Shown here in pieces: positions 26,401 to 53,027 of a stretch of DNA of 64,000 nt. Numbering within the stretch: the stretch's first letter is position 1; every line of letters begins with the position of its first letter. Origin of the DNA: Casuarius casuarius. Lineage: Eukaryota; Chordata; Aves; Casuariiformes; Casuariidae. The position numbers were made by a program, and so were the translations under genes. The stretch covers positions 837,291 to 901,290 of the forward strand of contig PTFA01000339.1 in NCBI GenBank assembly GCA_003342895.1, read 5' to 3'. Under the pieces are notes generated by a model, which did no database searches, was not told the origin of the DNA, and saw only the letters and a program-made list of their open reading frames with translations.

Positions 26401-28009
26401 ACAGCTAACGTGCCTTACTTTGCAGGCTGCTGCAAGTAAGACTAAGTAATGCAAGCAGCATTGTATTACCTGTGATTTCATGGCTTCTAATTTGGAGCTA
26501 GCTTGCATTTGGCCATTATGGCATCNATTGTCAAAATAATGAGCTGGCGTTTGCCTGCAAATAAAGCATAATATATCTTTAGGAGTTCTTACGTGTGAGA
26601 AAGAGGTTCAATTTCCTTGCACATAGGGATGCACAAATAAAAATTAGCTTGGGAGGGACCAGGGGACTGTGAATTCACATGCTATCTGGTGTGCAATGAT
26701 TTCCTCATTCAGGTAAGCCNCAGACTTTTGAAGCTAGTGGAACCTTTGGAACTAGTTTTAGGTTGGAGTCTTTTAGCTGATTCATTCTTTTCTTGGGTTC
26801 AAAATTTTTGGACTTAAGATTTATAGACTTAAAATGAAGCACTTAGATCTATACATAGGCAAGAAATGAAATGTGTTTGAGTTTCAAAGCTTCTGAAGGA
26901 CTGTTGCTTGCACTGCTGCTATTGGTTTTGCCTTTGCAAGGAGAGGAGATAAATGTGCATACCCAATTTTTTTGTACATCTTTATGTTGATGTTGCTCTG
27001 GATGAGGTGAGTTACAAGAAGTTTGAAAGAGGAAGAACAATTTTGCACCTTGGAAGAAGGAAACTGAAAGGGACAGAAAGCTTTTTCCCATTGAGGAATG
27101 TTCCTCCAGAGAACTAGCACCTCCCTGAAAAAAAAGGGGAGGCATTATTAGACACTAAGCCATCAGCCAGAACTAGCATCTGTCCAAGGTCTGGCCAGGA
27201 GGGATCAGCAGAGTCTCACTGCAGGAACAGCCAAGGCAGCCACAGTGTTAAATTAGACTTATAAAATAAGTAGAAAGTATCTCAGAATGTCCCCTCAAAG
27301 CTGAATTATCTGCTGACTTCTTAGACATGCGAGAATTTTCTTTGTCTGTTTAATTTCATGCTTATCATCAAACTAGTTATTAAATGGATAAGTATTAGGA
27401 GAAAAATTCAAGGCTTTCTGGTCTGTCTTGTTTAATCCCTCAGCCTCTCCTTTTCCTCCTACCTATCCCACTTTCTCTCTGCCATAGTCAAGTGAGGGGA
27501 AAGGAGGCAGGATGTAATGCTGGGCAGCATGGCACAATCTGTGGTGTGGTTCTGAAATAGGCAGAATGTGAGGGTGCATAATCTCAGGTAAAGGCTAGGA
27601 TAGAAAATACTCCAGTATCTTGTCAGATCTCAACAGTGCAGCTTTGACTGCTTGTAATACGCACTGATAATTAAAAGGAAAGTTAAATTGTCTGGGAGTC
27701 AAGTAAATTGCTAAAAGCATAAGCAAAATAATTAAACAGCAAATGAAACTGAGTTTCTTTCCTTACTGTCTCATAACGTTATCGGGGACTATTACATGAA
27801 ATTGGAAAATAAATGATTTTCAACCACTGAAAGGCTTTTGTATGTAGGACAAACCAAGGATGTGGACCTGCTNCTTTGGGATATATTTGAAATCAAAAAC
27901 TTAGAAACATTTGGGCAAAGATTGGCTATTTAAACTGATAACAAAATGATCCCACTGGAATGAATTACTGCTTTAGGTGTCTCTTGCTCTTCAGCTAGAG
28001 TATATGGAA
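23417..28009. other. Gene-free interval
   Basis: No supported exon. It contains a 44-bp tandem duplication at 24881-24968. Two AT-rich blocks, at about 25880-26060 and 26480-26580, have the look of unique noncoding sequence that could be conserved. The first holds an ATCAAAG core at 25912-25918, which fits a TCF/LEF site. No function can be assigned from one sequence. Confidence 0.55.
24881..24968. repeat. 44-bp tandem duplication, two copies
   Basis: The unit running from GAGTTTCCA to TTTCTGCTGT occurs at 24881-24924 and again at 24925-24968. I see one mismatch (G against C in the TCCA(G/C)TCT segment). The near identity points to a recent duplication or, less likely, an assembly artefact. 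Confidence 0.95.
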
Positions 28010-28145
28010 GTGATGGGGTAGGATATGGCCTGTAACAGGTATTGGCAGCCTCCTTTGAAAAACCTTGTTCTGACCATGGCAGGATTTTGGACTAGATGGG
28101 CCAGGACCCTTTCAATTAGGAAATTCTGAGGTTCCGAAATATTTG
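28010..28145 (+). mobile_element. Probable old CR1 3' end
   Basis: The sequence around GCAGGATTTTGGACTAGATGG, then CCAGGACCCTTTCAATTAG and AAATTCTGAGGTTCCG, resembles a decayed CR1 3' end, whose usual order is GGACTAGATG, GTCCCTTCCAA, then an ATTCTATG tail. It is heavily mutated and the upstream limit is unclear. Confidence 0.45.
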
Positions 28146-31100
28146 TGGCAATGTCCTGTCTATGTCTCCAGTGCAGTGTATTTCCTCCTGAAGGNACATC
28201 ACCGCAACACTGGCTGTTCATTAAGACTATAAACCAGGACAGTCCATTCAACAGGATCCTCGACTAAGTGTTTTGCCCCAAAACCAACTACTGCTGCTTT
28301 CTGCAGTTTGGTTGCTAATGTCCAGGAGGGACCATTTCCCTAGCAGCAGTCTCCAAGCCTTAAACTTTTGACCTGAGCTAATTACTGAATTCACTTTATA
28401 GAAGTAATGAGGTTCTGAGCCTCTGCAATGCCTTGGAGGCTCCAGAGAGGCCGAGCCAAAACCTGAGCTCCCTAATCAGTTCTGACTCTGTTTTTTTATT
28501 CATTTACTCACTGCCCTGAGGCACTGCCGCTCCTTGAGCTCTCTGTGAGGAGTTGCAGTGCTGCTCCTCCCCAGTCTGCAATTGGGAAAAATATCCCTGT
28601 TTCAGGCTGCAGGTATACTCAACATCTTAGTAATGAGAGCAGGAGATAGCAGTGGGGACCAATGTCCAGAGCAGCAGGGACAAGAAGGCTGCGTTCTAGT
28701 CTTTGCTCAAGTCTAGTATTAGACAACTTGGGTCTCTTCCTTCTGCCTCAAGCTCTCCAACAGAGAAANTGATAGCACTTTGGTATCTGTGGGTAGTATA
28801 ATGCTGAATGAAGGTAAAGTTTTGGTGTACAGGACCATATGTGGACACTGGCGGCAAGAATTCAGCTAGGAGCAGGTTCCCATGCTGCAGAAATGTGTTC
28901 CTCAGTTCTGGTCAACTTCTGCAAAGTCATCATCTCTTTTCTGCTTCCGGGTTCTTCCCACCCAGAATAGACAGGCCTTAGCCAGTGGTCCAAAGCTGAG
29001 CCCATCTTGTCTTTTACTGGGAACATCCAGGAATTGCTGGCAGCTGTAGAACAGCTAGAGGCCTGACATGAACCCCTCGGTCTCCAAGTCCATCACTGGT
29101 CCCTAGTTGCTCACAGAGCTAATGGTCCTGGCTTCCCCTCTCAAAGACTTTCTCTTGCACTGCTGGTGCTTGCCCTATTTCTCCCGTCAACCCTAACAGG
29201 CAGTAGCACCCACAAGGCTGAAACCTCTTCAGTGATGTGCAGGAGAAGCTGAGTGTGTCAGTCAGGTGAGGATGCTGCTGACTAAACTTAGATCCACTTC
29301 TAATCCCAATAAGCAATCATTATCTGGGGAGGATGATGGAAAGGGAGAAGGCATGCTGTCACTGGCTACCCATATGACCATTCTGATGTGACCTCCTGAT
29401 GCCNTGTGCCTAGTCAGCCATGGTGGTGTCCTGCTGAGCCTTGCTCTTCACTGGGCAGTGTTGAACCACATGCTGGGCCACAAACAGCCACAACCCTTCT
29501 GCTCATGGCGGAGCATGGACAGGGAGAGCTTGCATCTGCCCGAAAAATCACTCCAGTGCTTTGTGTTTAATCCTGCACCATGGGCAAGAGTAAGCACAGG
29601 CTCTAGCACCCAAAAGCCAGGATTCACCTCTTCTGCCAGAATGCAGGAATGAACCTGATGCGTTTGTAGATACAAATTAAACAACCCTAGTTAGGAGGAA
29701 GGAAAGAGATTTACACTGCAAATCTGTACCAGGTTGGGAGTCAAGTACTCATGGTCAGAAAGCAGCCATTTATGTGATCCTGCTAAACAGAACTCTCTCC
29801 GTGTTGAGAGTGATGTGGCTGGTAATTGCACAATTATGCCACTTTCTTCTACTTTTCCTCTGTCTCATTAAGGTCAGATGGCTAGTGAGTCAGAGGAAAA
29901 GTGGAGACTGTGTAAGTATCATTGTGTCTGAAATAACATTATTTTAACATGAAGGTTTGAGAGATTACCTTACTTGAAACAGGCTGAAGGAATTAACCTC
30001 AGTATCTGAAATAAGACTGATAAGATATGTTTCTTTCTAGTATAAATGTTCTAAAAATACATGTTATATTTCCAGGACTGGTCACAATCATGGAAGTGCC
30101 ACTAGTGGCATCTGAAATGCTCTGAAAAGCAGGGGTCATACAGGAGCTGTAGCAGGAAAGTGTGAGGCTTGGGGAAGCAAAAGTGGTTCTCCCAGTCAGC
30201 TCGTGATATGGACACTGAGGACAAGAGTCTTGGCCAGTGCACACCCACCAAAGTCTTTTGCCATCAGCAGAGACAGGCTGTTTTTCACCACCTGGTGAAC
30301 CAGAACTGATCTAGTTTGGAGGCTGCAGGGAACTGACACACAAAGATATGTGACCAGATAGGCAAAGATAAGCTGTGAATACCTGTTACTAGCACAGTTT
30401 TCTAATATTATCAGTGGTAAGAATTAATTAGATCATCCAGTAGGGGTTAAAACTATATCTTGGGATATTCAGATTCAAAAGGAGAGTTGGCTGCTGATGA
30501 ATACTCAGTGATGAATATGGTCAAGGTAGAAAATGATCTTGAATCCCAGGTGCTTTTCCAGCCACAGAAAGAAAAACAAATAAAAACTATGTTAAAAAAA
30601 AAATCTCTCTGTGATGCCCTTGTCATCTCTTACTGCTTCCATGTTTGGCCCTTCCTCTTCCCGTGTAGACCCTCAAACCATTCACCTGCACCTCAGATGG
30701 TGAGTTTAGCTTCCTGGGCATATTGCTGTCAGTAGAGCCATGCTGGCTGTGCGTAGCATCACCAGGGAGAACAGTCCCTCTCACTATTCTCACAAGATAC
30801 CTGTTTACCAGGGACTAAAGGGATAATGGATTCCTCCCAAACATGGGCAAACCAAAATCACTTGAAGCCTGCAAGGAATCCTGGAGCTCTTATCCCAGTA
30901 TGTGCCACCCAGCATAGCCCCAGCTGCTGGACAGTGACCTAGTCGCACCACGATGCTTGCACCACCAGAACAATGCTGGAAAACTTGAAAGAAAAATATG
31001 ATAGATCCATTTCATGAGAACAGGAAAGATTANCATGTTATTTTGCAGATCTCATTTGTTCTTAAAAAAATCTGCCTTGTATCAGGGCAAATAAAACTCT

Positions 31101-34100
31101 GCTGCCATTGCAACCAATGACAGGAGTAGGTGACTGCAACTGAACCTGGAAGAGGACTGAGTTGTAATATAAGAGNGGTGAAGTTGGCTGGTGGAGGTAG
31201 ATTTTTTGTAATTAGACTAACTAGCANGGTCAGTAAAAGCAGATAAGCTTTTGGACAAACAAGCCCTTCTTTGAATTTGAATTAGAAGTAGCAAAGTGAC
31301 AAGTAGCGCAGGACAGTGAACAGAGCGATACAACAGGGCCTAGCTAATCACTGGAGATAAGATCTCCAAAAGAGTGATACGACAGGCAGTCTAAAAGCTC
31401 CTGCTGTGGCACCTTCCCTCTCCCTGCAGACATCCTGGCAGGCAGGTAAATGCCACTGCACCAGTGAAGTTACCTTGATTTCAAGGAAACATCTGTGGCT
31501 CCAGGTGTCTGCATCAGTGCCTGGTCGACTCCTGCTGCCAGGGAAGTTGAGCCAAACTGATGNAGAGAAATGTTTCTCAGCTTTTGATGTGTGGCTCACT
31601 AGTGATGCAATATAAGAGCTAAGAAAGTACGACCTGCTCTTCCATCCCTTTTCGTGTAGTTTTTAGCTGGTCACCAAACCTCAGGAAGGAGTTACTTTTC
31701 AAAGGAGAACATTTGTGCAACTTACAGGTACCAAATCCCCCCCGCCCCACCACCGTCTTGTGAGAAGATGGCAAAATTAAATCCCCAAAGGGAAAGTCTG
31801 CAGAAACACTGGAAAAGTCAGACTTAGGGCTAGATTTTCTCTAGAGCTCAGTACGTTAGATGATGAATGCGCACTTAGAAAAAGAAAAGTCCCCTGTAGA
31901 TAACAGTGTGTACGTGTTATACAAAATTCCTGAATGCCACTATTGGTATAGTAATCTATACTTATGGAACTGTGAATAACTCCTTGGACCCCTCTGAGTG
32001 CCTCTAGGGCATTAGTCTTACATGGGAATTGGAAAATGGTCTGAAAAGCACAACACTGTTGTACCCTATGCTGTATCCAAGCAATGCCCAATCAGGCTGG
32101 CTACAACAGACTCCTTGGCATGGGAGTTACCAGGTTGGACTGAACTGCAAATTTCACGCTTTCATGTCTGCATTCAATCTTCACACTTTCTCCTGGCCTC
32201 CATTAATGGCGAAAGACTTGGTAAGGTTTTGCCCAGATTACTGGAGAAGGTTTTAGGAAAATTCCTTTATTACATTCTTTAGAGGACTCTCTCCACCCTT
32301 CCCTCACCCATACAGACAATCCACTTTTCCCTTTCGGGGGACCCCAGCTGGATTGACAGAAGAACACTTCTATCCTGTGGATGCATGCAGCTCCCGGGGC
32401 CTCTTTGTGTCAGGCTGTTTTAACAACAAACATGTCACAGCCCCTGGAGCATCCAGTCCAGCATGAGAGGCAGGGAGAGATAGCCTGGCACATCCATCGC
32501 TTTATGCCTTGACTACCCAGTTTGTGAAATGCGGATGAAAACAATGTTTACAGTTTTTAGATTTTGAGATCTCNGTATGCACAGAATGTGGGCATGAGAC
32601 AGATGGACATTTAGGCCTTGAAAAGCAGTTCAAAAATAACCTACGAAAAATGAATAAAGGAGTCTCGGATTATCTAGATTGATTTACCAAAACTAGACCT
32701 GGCAAATGGTGTTTATTCAGTGGAACAGAGGACGACAGGGTGATCTGTGCCTCAAATTTTCCAAAGAAACTGATGATTTTGTCTAATTGAGATGGAATCC
32801 TTAACCTGAAACATTTTAGAGCGACTATCAGGGAACTGACTCCTGGTAAAATGAGGACAANAGCACATGGTTTTGTGAACATACATTAAGATTTGCAGAT
32901 GTTAGTGTTAAATTATATATACCATTTAGGGCTACATGAGTGCCATCTTTCCTGATGCACTTATATGTCACACACAGCTGTCCTGTAACCAGTTCAGATT
33001 TTCAAAGACAGAACTTTTAAAACCTGGGTTCAGACACTGAGTTTTATAGAGACTTTTTGGGATAAAGGGGGAAATGCCATCTCAGTAGAAGGCAAACTCA
33101 AACTTTTAACAGGTTGCTGATGCTAGCCAAATGACTGCAAGGTGCTACATTTCTTGGCAGGATTATTGCAATTTCCACTATTCGTTAGTTGAGGAAAGCA
33201 ATGTCTTTTTAGCTACTTCTGTCTCCTTGGCTTCTTGAAGGAGGCTCTTCTGTTGCTGTTTACTAAATTTCATTGGTAAAGTTAAACTGAGATGTGATCA
33301 GCAAGAAGAAGGTACAGGGAAGTCAGTCCTGCAAGGGTAGTTCAGTCATGCTTTGTCATTGGTATGAAAATATAACAGATATTATATTATAATGGATGCA
33401 CCAAAAATCCATCGAGATCAGTATTTCATCTCCAGCAGTAGCCTGTGCCTGATGCCCAGGATAGAATAAAAGAATGAGGCAAATACATAGGGGATACTTG
33501 CCCTGGATATTCTTCTAATCTCCAGACATTTGTGGCTCAGAGATCCCTAGGGTTAGCGGATGTCGTAATGTTTCCTACACCTGGGTGATTTTTTTTTCTT
33601 CTATCATATATCCCTGGCATCATTGCAGAAGGGCAGCTGGAGTGAGCTAGTGAAATGATGGAGATGTTTCATAAATTCTTTTTCCTTAGGCCTGACATTC
33701 CCTACCCTTGCCCTATTCCTTCACCTGGTATGTTTATGAACAAGGGAATGATGGCCTAAGTATTTGTGATTCCCTGCCACTCTGTGTGGCCATGGCTTTT
33801 CATGGCACCCACAGCTCATCTCTGCTTGCACAGGAGTTGCTGTATCCTCACTGCATTGACACATCTTTTTCTCACTTCCCTTGAATCCCATGCTGACACT
33901 CGTATGGTGACAGAGCTGCCCACGTCCTAAATGCATGGTTCTTCCGGCCACAGAGCAGTCTCACAGCTGACTGGGACAGAAGTGGTATAGAAACACACTT
34001 AATTTGGGAGGATGAGAGGGAAGCGCAATGCGTCTTTAAAAAGTTTACTGTTCAGGAAGATCTGAGACCCGCACAACACCCAACAGTTGAAGAAATTTGA

Positions 34101-36899
34101 TAGATGAGTCTCTGACATTCTTGTCATGTCTTCCCTCTCTTTTTCCCCACTTCCACACTCCCAAAATGCTGTGAGGCGTGCTGTGAGGTCTGGCTTATGT
34201 AAGAGAGTCTGTCAAAGTTCGGACATGTAGGCCCCATGGCCTGCAGCTGGACTAAGTGAGTAGTCTCCATCAAGCATTCATCTAAATGTCTTGCTCCTGC
34301 AGCATGCCCTCAGGTTCGGCACTCCTTTGTTTTTAAAGCCACAGTTATTAGTATCAAGAAGGCATGCAAAGAGCTTGGGAATAGTGTGTGTGTGTGTCTG
34401 TGCGTGCAGAGAGACAGAGGGAGAGAAGGGAGGGAGGAGGGGGAAAGAGAGAGTTTCTATGCCTATTGGGAATCATGCTTACAAAAATAAAAAGAGACAT
34501 ATTATCAGGGTCTTTTCTTCAGGGAGAGAACAAACTGTTTATTCCAGACTAACCCTGCTATCTGCGAGGGGATAACAGACTCTGTTACAGGCAGCACAAA
34601 GGAGACTGTACAAGGATCTAGCTTTCGTTTTGGTGCTGCAAGGCTTTAAAGTACAAGCCAGAGGGCAATGAAGAATGCGCCAATGGGGGTTTGAACTCCA
34701 CTGCTCAATGCACATTATGTCTGTAGATTGTTTGATAGAGAAAATCCCCACNGTTGGCTTGGAGTTTCTAAGAGAGCAGTGAATATGAAATCCTTTTTCT
34801 CCACTAGGTGCTACACAGGAATGACCTGGGGACACATTAGACAGTGATAAGTGACTCTTTCCATCCCCTTTTATCCTGTTTACAATACAGAAGCTTTCCT
34901 TGAACAAAACCCTTTTTTACTCTCCATGCTCCTGGCTGTTGTGTCTAAATGAGCCAATTTGCTGAAGGACTCCTCCTGGAAGGACTTGAAGTCTAACAAG
35001 AATAGACATTTGGTTGTAGCATGTTTTTTCTGGCAAAAATCAATTTCTTCCCAAAAGAACAAAAAATCACTCCTGTATTTCAGTGCTTGCCACTTCATCA
35101 AAACTCTCAAAATACTTCCCACAAAGCCCTGGCAAGGAGGGAAATCCCAGCACCTACTTTCATTAAAGCTCTCCTATTTACAGAAAATGTTTGAAAATGG
35201 GGTTTAGTGACCCAGATAAGGGAGAGCAAAGAAAAAGAACTGAATGTATGTATTACTGCTGCAGCTATTGTTTTTATTGATACATTTTTTATTCTTAGAC
35301 TGATGTGATTTCTGTGGCTTGAGTTACTATTTGAAACCCAAGTGATGCTCTTTTGCCGGTCACCTGGCTTGCTGCATGGCAGGGTAGAATGGACAAAGTT
35401 TCATGCACCATCTGAGATGCAACGGATAGATCCATAGGAACATTAATTAAAGATCTCTATTAATTTCACTCATTTATATCTATCTGCATGAAGGTCAGCA
35501 ACTTGTCTTCATGACACTACAGTATATTCTTCAGCCGCACACCTTTATCTGTAAATGAGCAACAGCAAAAGAAACCAACACTTTTCCACTCTCAAANTTC
35601 CATGTTTTGTCTGGTGTCACACGGGAAGGTGCCCATCTTCAGCCTCCTCTCTCTTAAAATCATTGCTGGTCTTCCCTCCAGTGTTTGTCATGCTTCAGTA
35701 TTTTGGATTTTTGCTGTAAAGGTAGCTAGGCTTTGCCTAGGAAGGAGAAGTGCAGGGCAAGAGCTACCNGTTAGGGAAACTGCTCTGCTGATTTACGCAA
35801 ATAGTGCTGAGATCTTTTGACTCTCAGTAGAGGAAAGTCCAAAGATGGACCATTCACTACTGGTAAAGAAACTGAAAGTATGACTTACTGATACAACTGA
35901 ACCATTCTAGCTGTGCACTCCTTGCCTCGGGATGCACATTCCCATTGCCTTTCTTGCACTGGTAGTGGTGTATATCTGAACCCAAAGTGAAGCAATCTGG
36001 AAAGCTAAAGTAAAAGAAAACTTATTGTCTGTTTTTAGTTTCATTTTGTAGAGTTCAGTTTCTGCAGGTTCAGTTTGAAATCTGACTAGCACTTGTTCAA
36101 ATGGGGAGCACTGAACTCCATAATTTAACTATAACTCAAGTGGGTTGGAAGTCCTCATCTTCCCTTCCAGCTGCTTATCTGTGACAGGTTGCCTTCCCAC
36201 TAATCATTTGTGACTTTCAGAATTTTATCTAAATGAAAACTGAGGCTCNGAATCCCATGAAAATCCCTATTCTTTTAATAGTATCCCCATGACAGCAACT
36301 TTAGAGATTTGCCAGCTTGTCAGTTCTCAGTTAAACTAACATATTTTACTGATATTGTATTTTGNTAATTTTTAAATTATGTACCTTGTGGTACTAAGTT
36401 GAATGCTTTACAAAAATCTTAGCCGATTGTTCCCAATCATTGTCTTATTAAAGCATGAAGTCTTGTTTCTTGACATGACCTATTTTCTATCAATGTACAC
36501 TGACAAGAATGCATTGCAGTCCTAATTTGAAATTTTTAATCAATCAATTCTGGTATCAGCATTTCTATTCACTTTCCTGAGGTCCAGACTACCTAGCCTA
36601 TATTTACACACTTATCTACCTTTTTTTCATAATCCACATTCTTTCTAATTCTTCCATAAAGTTAAAAGAGTGGAGTGCAGGTGGCTTGTCAGGCTAGTAC
36701 TGTAAAAGCACATCAGTGTTTGCAGTCCAGCATGTACAAGGAAGGGTTGTGGCTTGTACTATGGCTCATTATCTGGTCCAAACAATAAAGAAACCATGCA
36801 CAGCTTAGGTAACAGAAAAGTCTGCCATACAACCCTAGAGCAAGGCCTAAACTGACAGCCCTGAGAGAAACTACAGAAGAACCTGCTGTTACAGAATCA
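28146..36899. other. Gene-free interval
   Basis: No supported coding exon or RNA gene. Contents are single-copy sequence, a GT run with an adjoining purine block at 34384-34453, and isolated N bases. No Wnt exon was found. Confidence 0.6.
34384..34453. repeat. GT dinucleotide run followed by purine-rich block
   Basis: A 14-base GT alternation at 34384-34397 is followed by an almost pure A/G stretch (GGGAGGGAGGAGGGGG-type) from 34408 to 34453. Such neighbours can adopt Z-DNA and triplex or quadruplex forms. No gene is associated. Confidence 0.8.
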
Positions 36900-37780
36900 A
36901 TGGGTGATAAAATGGTGCAGGGAATTTAGTGCAGCTAAATGCAAGGTGAAAAAACCCTAGGATTCTTAGGAAAAACAATCTGAATTCTCTGTGCAGCACG
37001 GGAAGCCCTGAGCTGACCACTACCACTCACGAACAAGCTTTTGGATTTAGAAATATATGGTCCTATGATCAGCGCTACATGTAACAGTCACAAAAACAAG
37101 CAGAATATTGGAAACTGTTAGGCAAGGAATAGAAAGCAAACATGAAGGACAGCTAGCAAAGTTTCAGAGAAGATAATAATGATGGNCAAAAACCTGGAAC
37201 AGCTATTTTAGAAGATGCAGGATTCATCTTACTTCCTGCTAGATACCTATGTATTTGCATNTTCATTTGAGCTAGTTACCTCGATTCTTTCTGGAGATTT
37301 AGTGAATGCAGTTCATAGGGCAGTTTGCAGGACCAAAGATAACCAACCGCCTTACTCTAAATTCTGCTGACAACATCTTCACTGACTGTAACAGCAATCT
37401 AAAATAACTACTTCACAGTGTACCTTCACTTCAGACATCCACATTTAGTTAGANGATCCCTTTCTCCTGGCACTCTTGAGCCTGAAAGAGACCACAACGG
37501 GGCGATGTGAAGATGGTTGGAAATGATGAATGGCATGGGAAGAGCGAATAAGGAACAAATGCCTACTGTTTATTTATACAAAAATTAGAGCATTGAATCA
37601 AACTGGCAGGTGACAGATTCNGAACAAAGAAATGGAGATATTTCTTTANGAAATGTAAGGTTAAGAGGAGGAGCTCTTTGGCGCAAGATATTGGATATGC
37701 TGAAGATCCGCATGGGTTCAAAAATTAATTGGACAAATCAGTGGAAGAACGATACACTAAAGAGCATTAAACACAGAGAC
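36900..37780 (+). mobile_element. Old CR1 LINE fragment, sense strand
   Basis: The order of blocks follows the sense strand of an old reptile/bird CR1 class as I remember it. In sequence they are AATTTAGTGCAGCTAAATGC, CAAGCAGAATATTGGAAACTG, AAGTTTCAGAGAAGATAA, AAAATTAGAGCATTGAATCA, a TGGATATGCTGAAGATCCGC block, and GGTTCAAAAATTAATTGGAC. This covers the end of the reverse-transcriptase ORF and the 3' region. Stops, indels and N bases show it is dead. It ends about 0.4 kb before the GOSR2 CpG island. Confidence 0.75.
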
Positions 37781-38199
37781 AATGTGCCCAGCTCAATAAG
37801 GCTAATAGATTTAGTGGTGGAGGTGAGATCTTTGCAAGTGGTAGAGGGCTGATGGAGGGGAGCATCCTCTGGAGGACAGACAACNGGGAGGAAAAGAGCT
37901 TTGGGGAGGAAGGGCAGGAGTGTGTCAAGGCACCTCTACATGCAGGGAACAAAGATGTTCCCCAAGGCGAGATAGCTCCTTTCTTCTACCACCTCCTGGG
38001 CAGCAGCCTCTGATGCCAGGGAGAAAGACCCTTGTCCTCATGGAAGCACCCGCAGGTGAAGAAAGCAAAACACGGCTTGGGGTCCAGGGCTCTCTCCTTG
38101 ACTCCCATCACCACTGCTCCTGCTGCATAAGGCCGCAGCTGCAGGCGTTTTACTGCCTGACAGGGTGGAAGCAATTTCTGGAAGGAGGATAGGGAGAGA
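37781..38199. other. Non-coding spacer before the CpG island
   Basis: GC content rises toward the GOSR2 promoter. No exon or repeat is recognisable. Overlapping short frames on both strands reflect composition only. Confidence 0.55.
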
Positions 38200-38474
38200 A
38201 GGGAATACAGCAGACGCCACGGAGAATGAAGCCTGTGGCAATGAGCACCTCTTCCCGCACCGGCGAGCGGTGAGGTTACTCAACACTGAACAGACAAGGG
38301 GCAACACGCGGGCAGGCTGCGGATGGGCTGGAGGAGCAGCGCCGGGGGGGACCGCAGGGCGAAGTGGGACCCCCGGGGCTGGCGGCGGTGATGGCGCCGC
38401 TGAGCACCGTGAGGGCCGGCCGGGCCCGGTGAGGCGGGTGCTGCTCGCTGCCTCGAGGCGCCGCGCTGAGGCAG

Positions 38475-38486
38475 AAAATGGCGGCC
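38475..38486 (+). promoter_or_regulatory. YY1-type motif near the GOSR2 start
   Basis: AAAATGGCGGCC matches the YY1 core (AAnATGGCGGC). In CpG-island promoters this motif, in this orientation, is typically found just downstream of the transcription start. That would place the GOSR2 start close to 38,470 and put the N block in the 5' UTR. The match is visible; its use is inference. Confidence 0.55.
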
Positions 38487-38548
38487 AAGGGCCGGCGCAG
38501 CGGACCGCAGCCCTCGGCCTGGCCCCCGCCGGGCGGCAGCGCTTCGCT

Positions 38549-38638
38549 NNNNNNNNNNNNNNNNNNNNNNNNNNNNNNNNNNNNNNNNNNNNNNNNNNNN
38601 NNNNNNNNNNNNNNNNNNNNNNNNNNNNNNNNNNNNNN
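38549..38638. other. Assembly gap, 90 N
   Basis: Run of 90 unknown bases inside extremely GC-rich sequence, ending 41 bases before the GOSR2 ATG. The true length may differ. Confidence 1.
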
Positions 38639-38679
38639 GTGGGCGGCAGAGCCGGGCCGCGCCGCGCCGCGCCGCTGCT

Positions 38680-53027
<14,348 letters not shown>

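Noticed and set aside
1..38199. WNT9B or WNT3 exons
   Set aside because: Looked for Wnt hallmarks (RWNC-type motif, CKCHG, cysteine-rich last exon) on both strands by eye and found none. Small exons could be missed.
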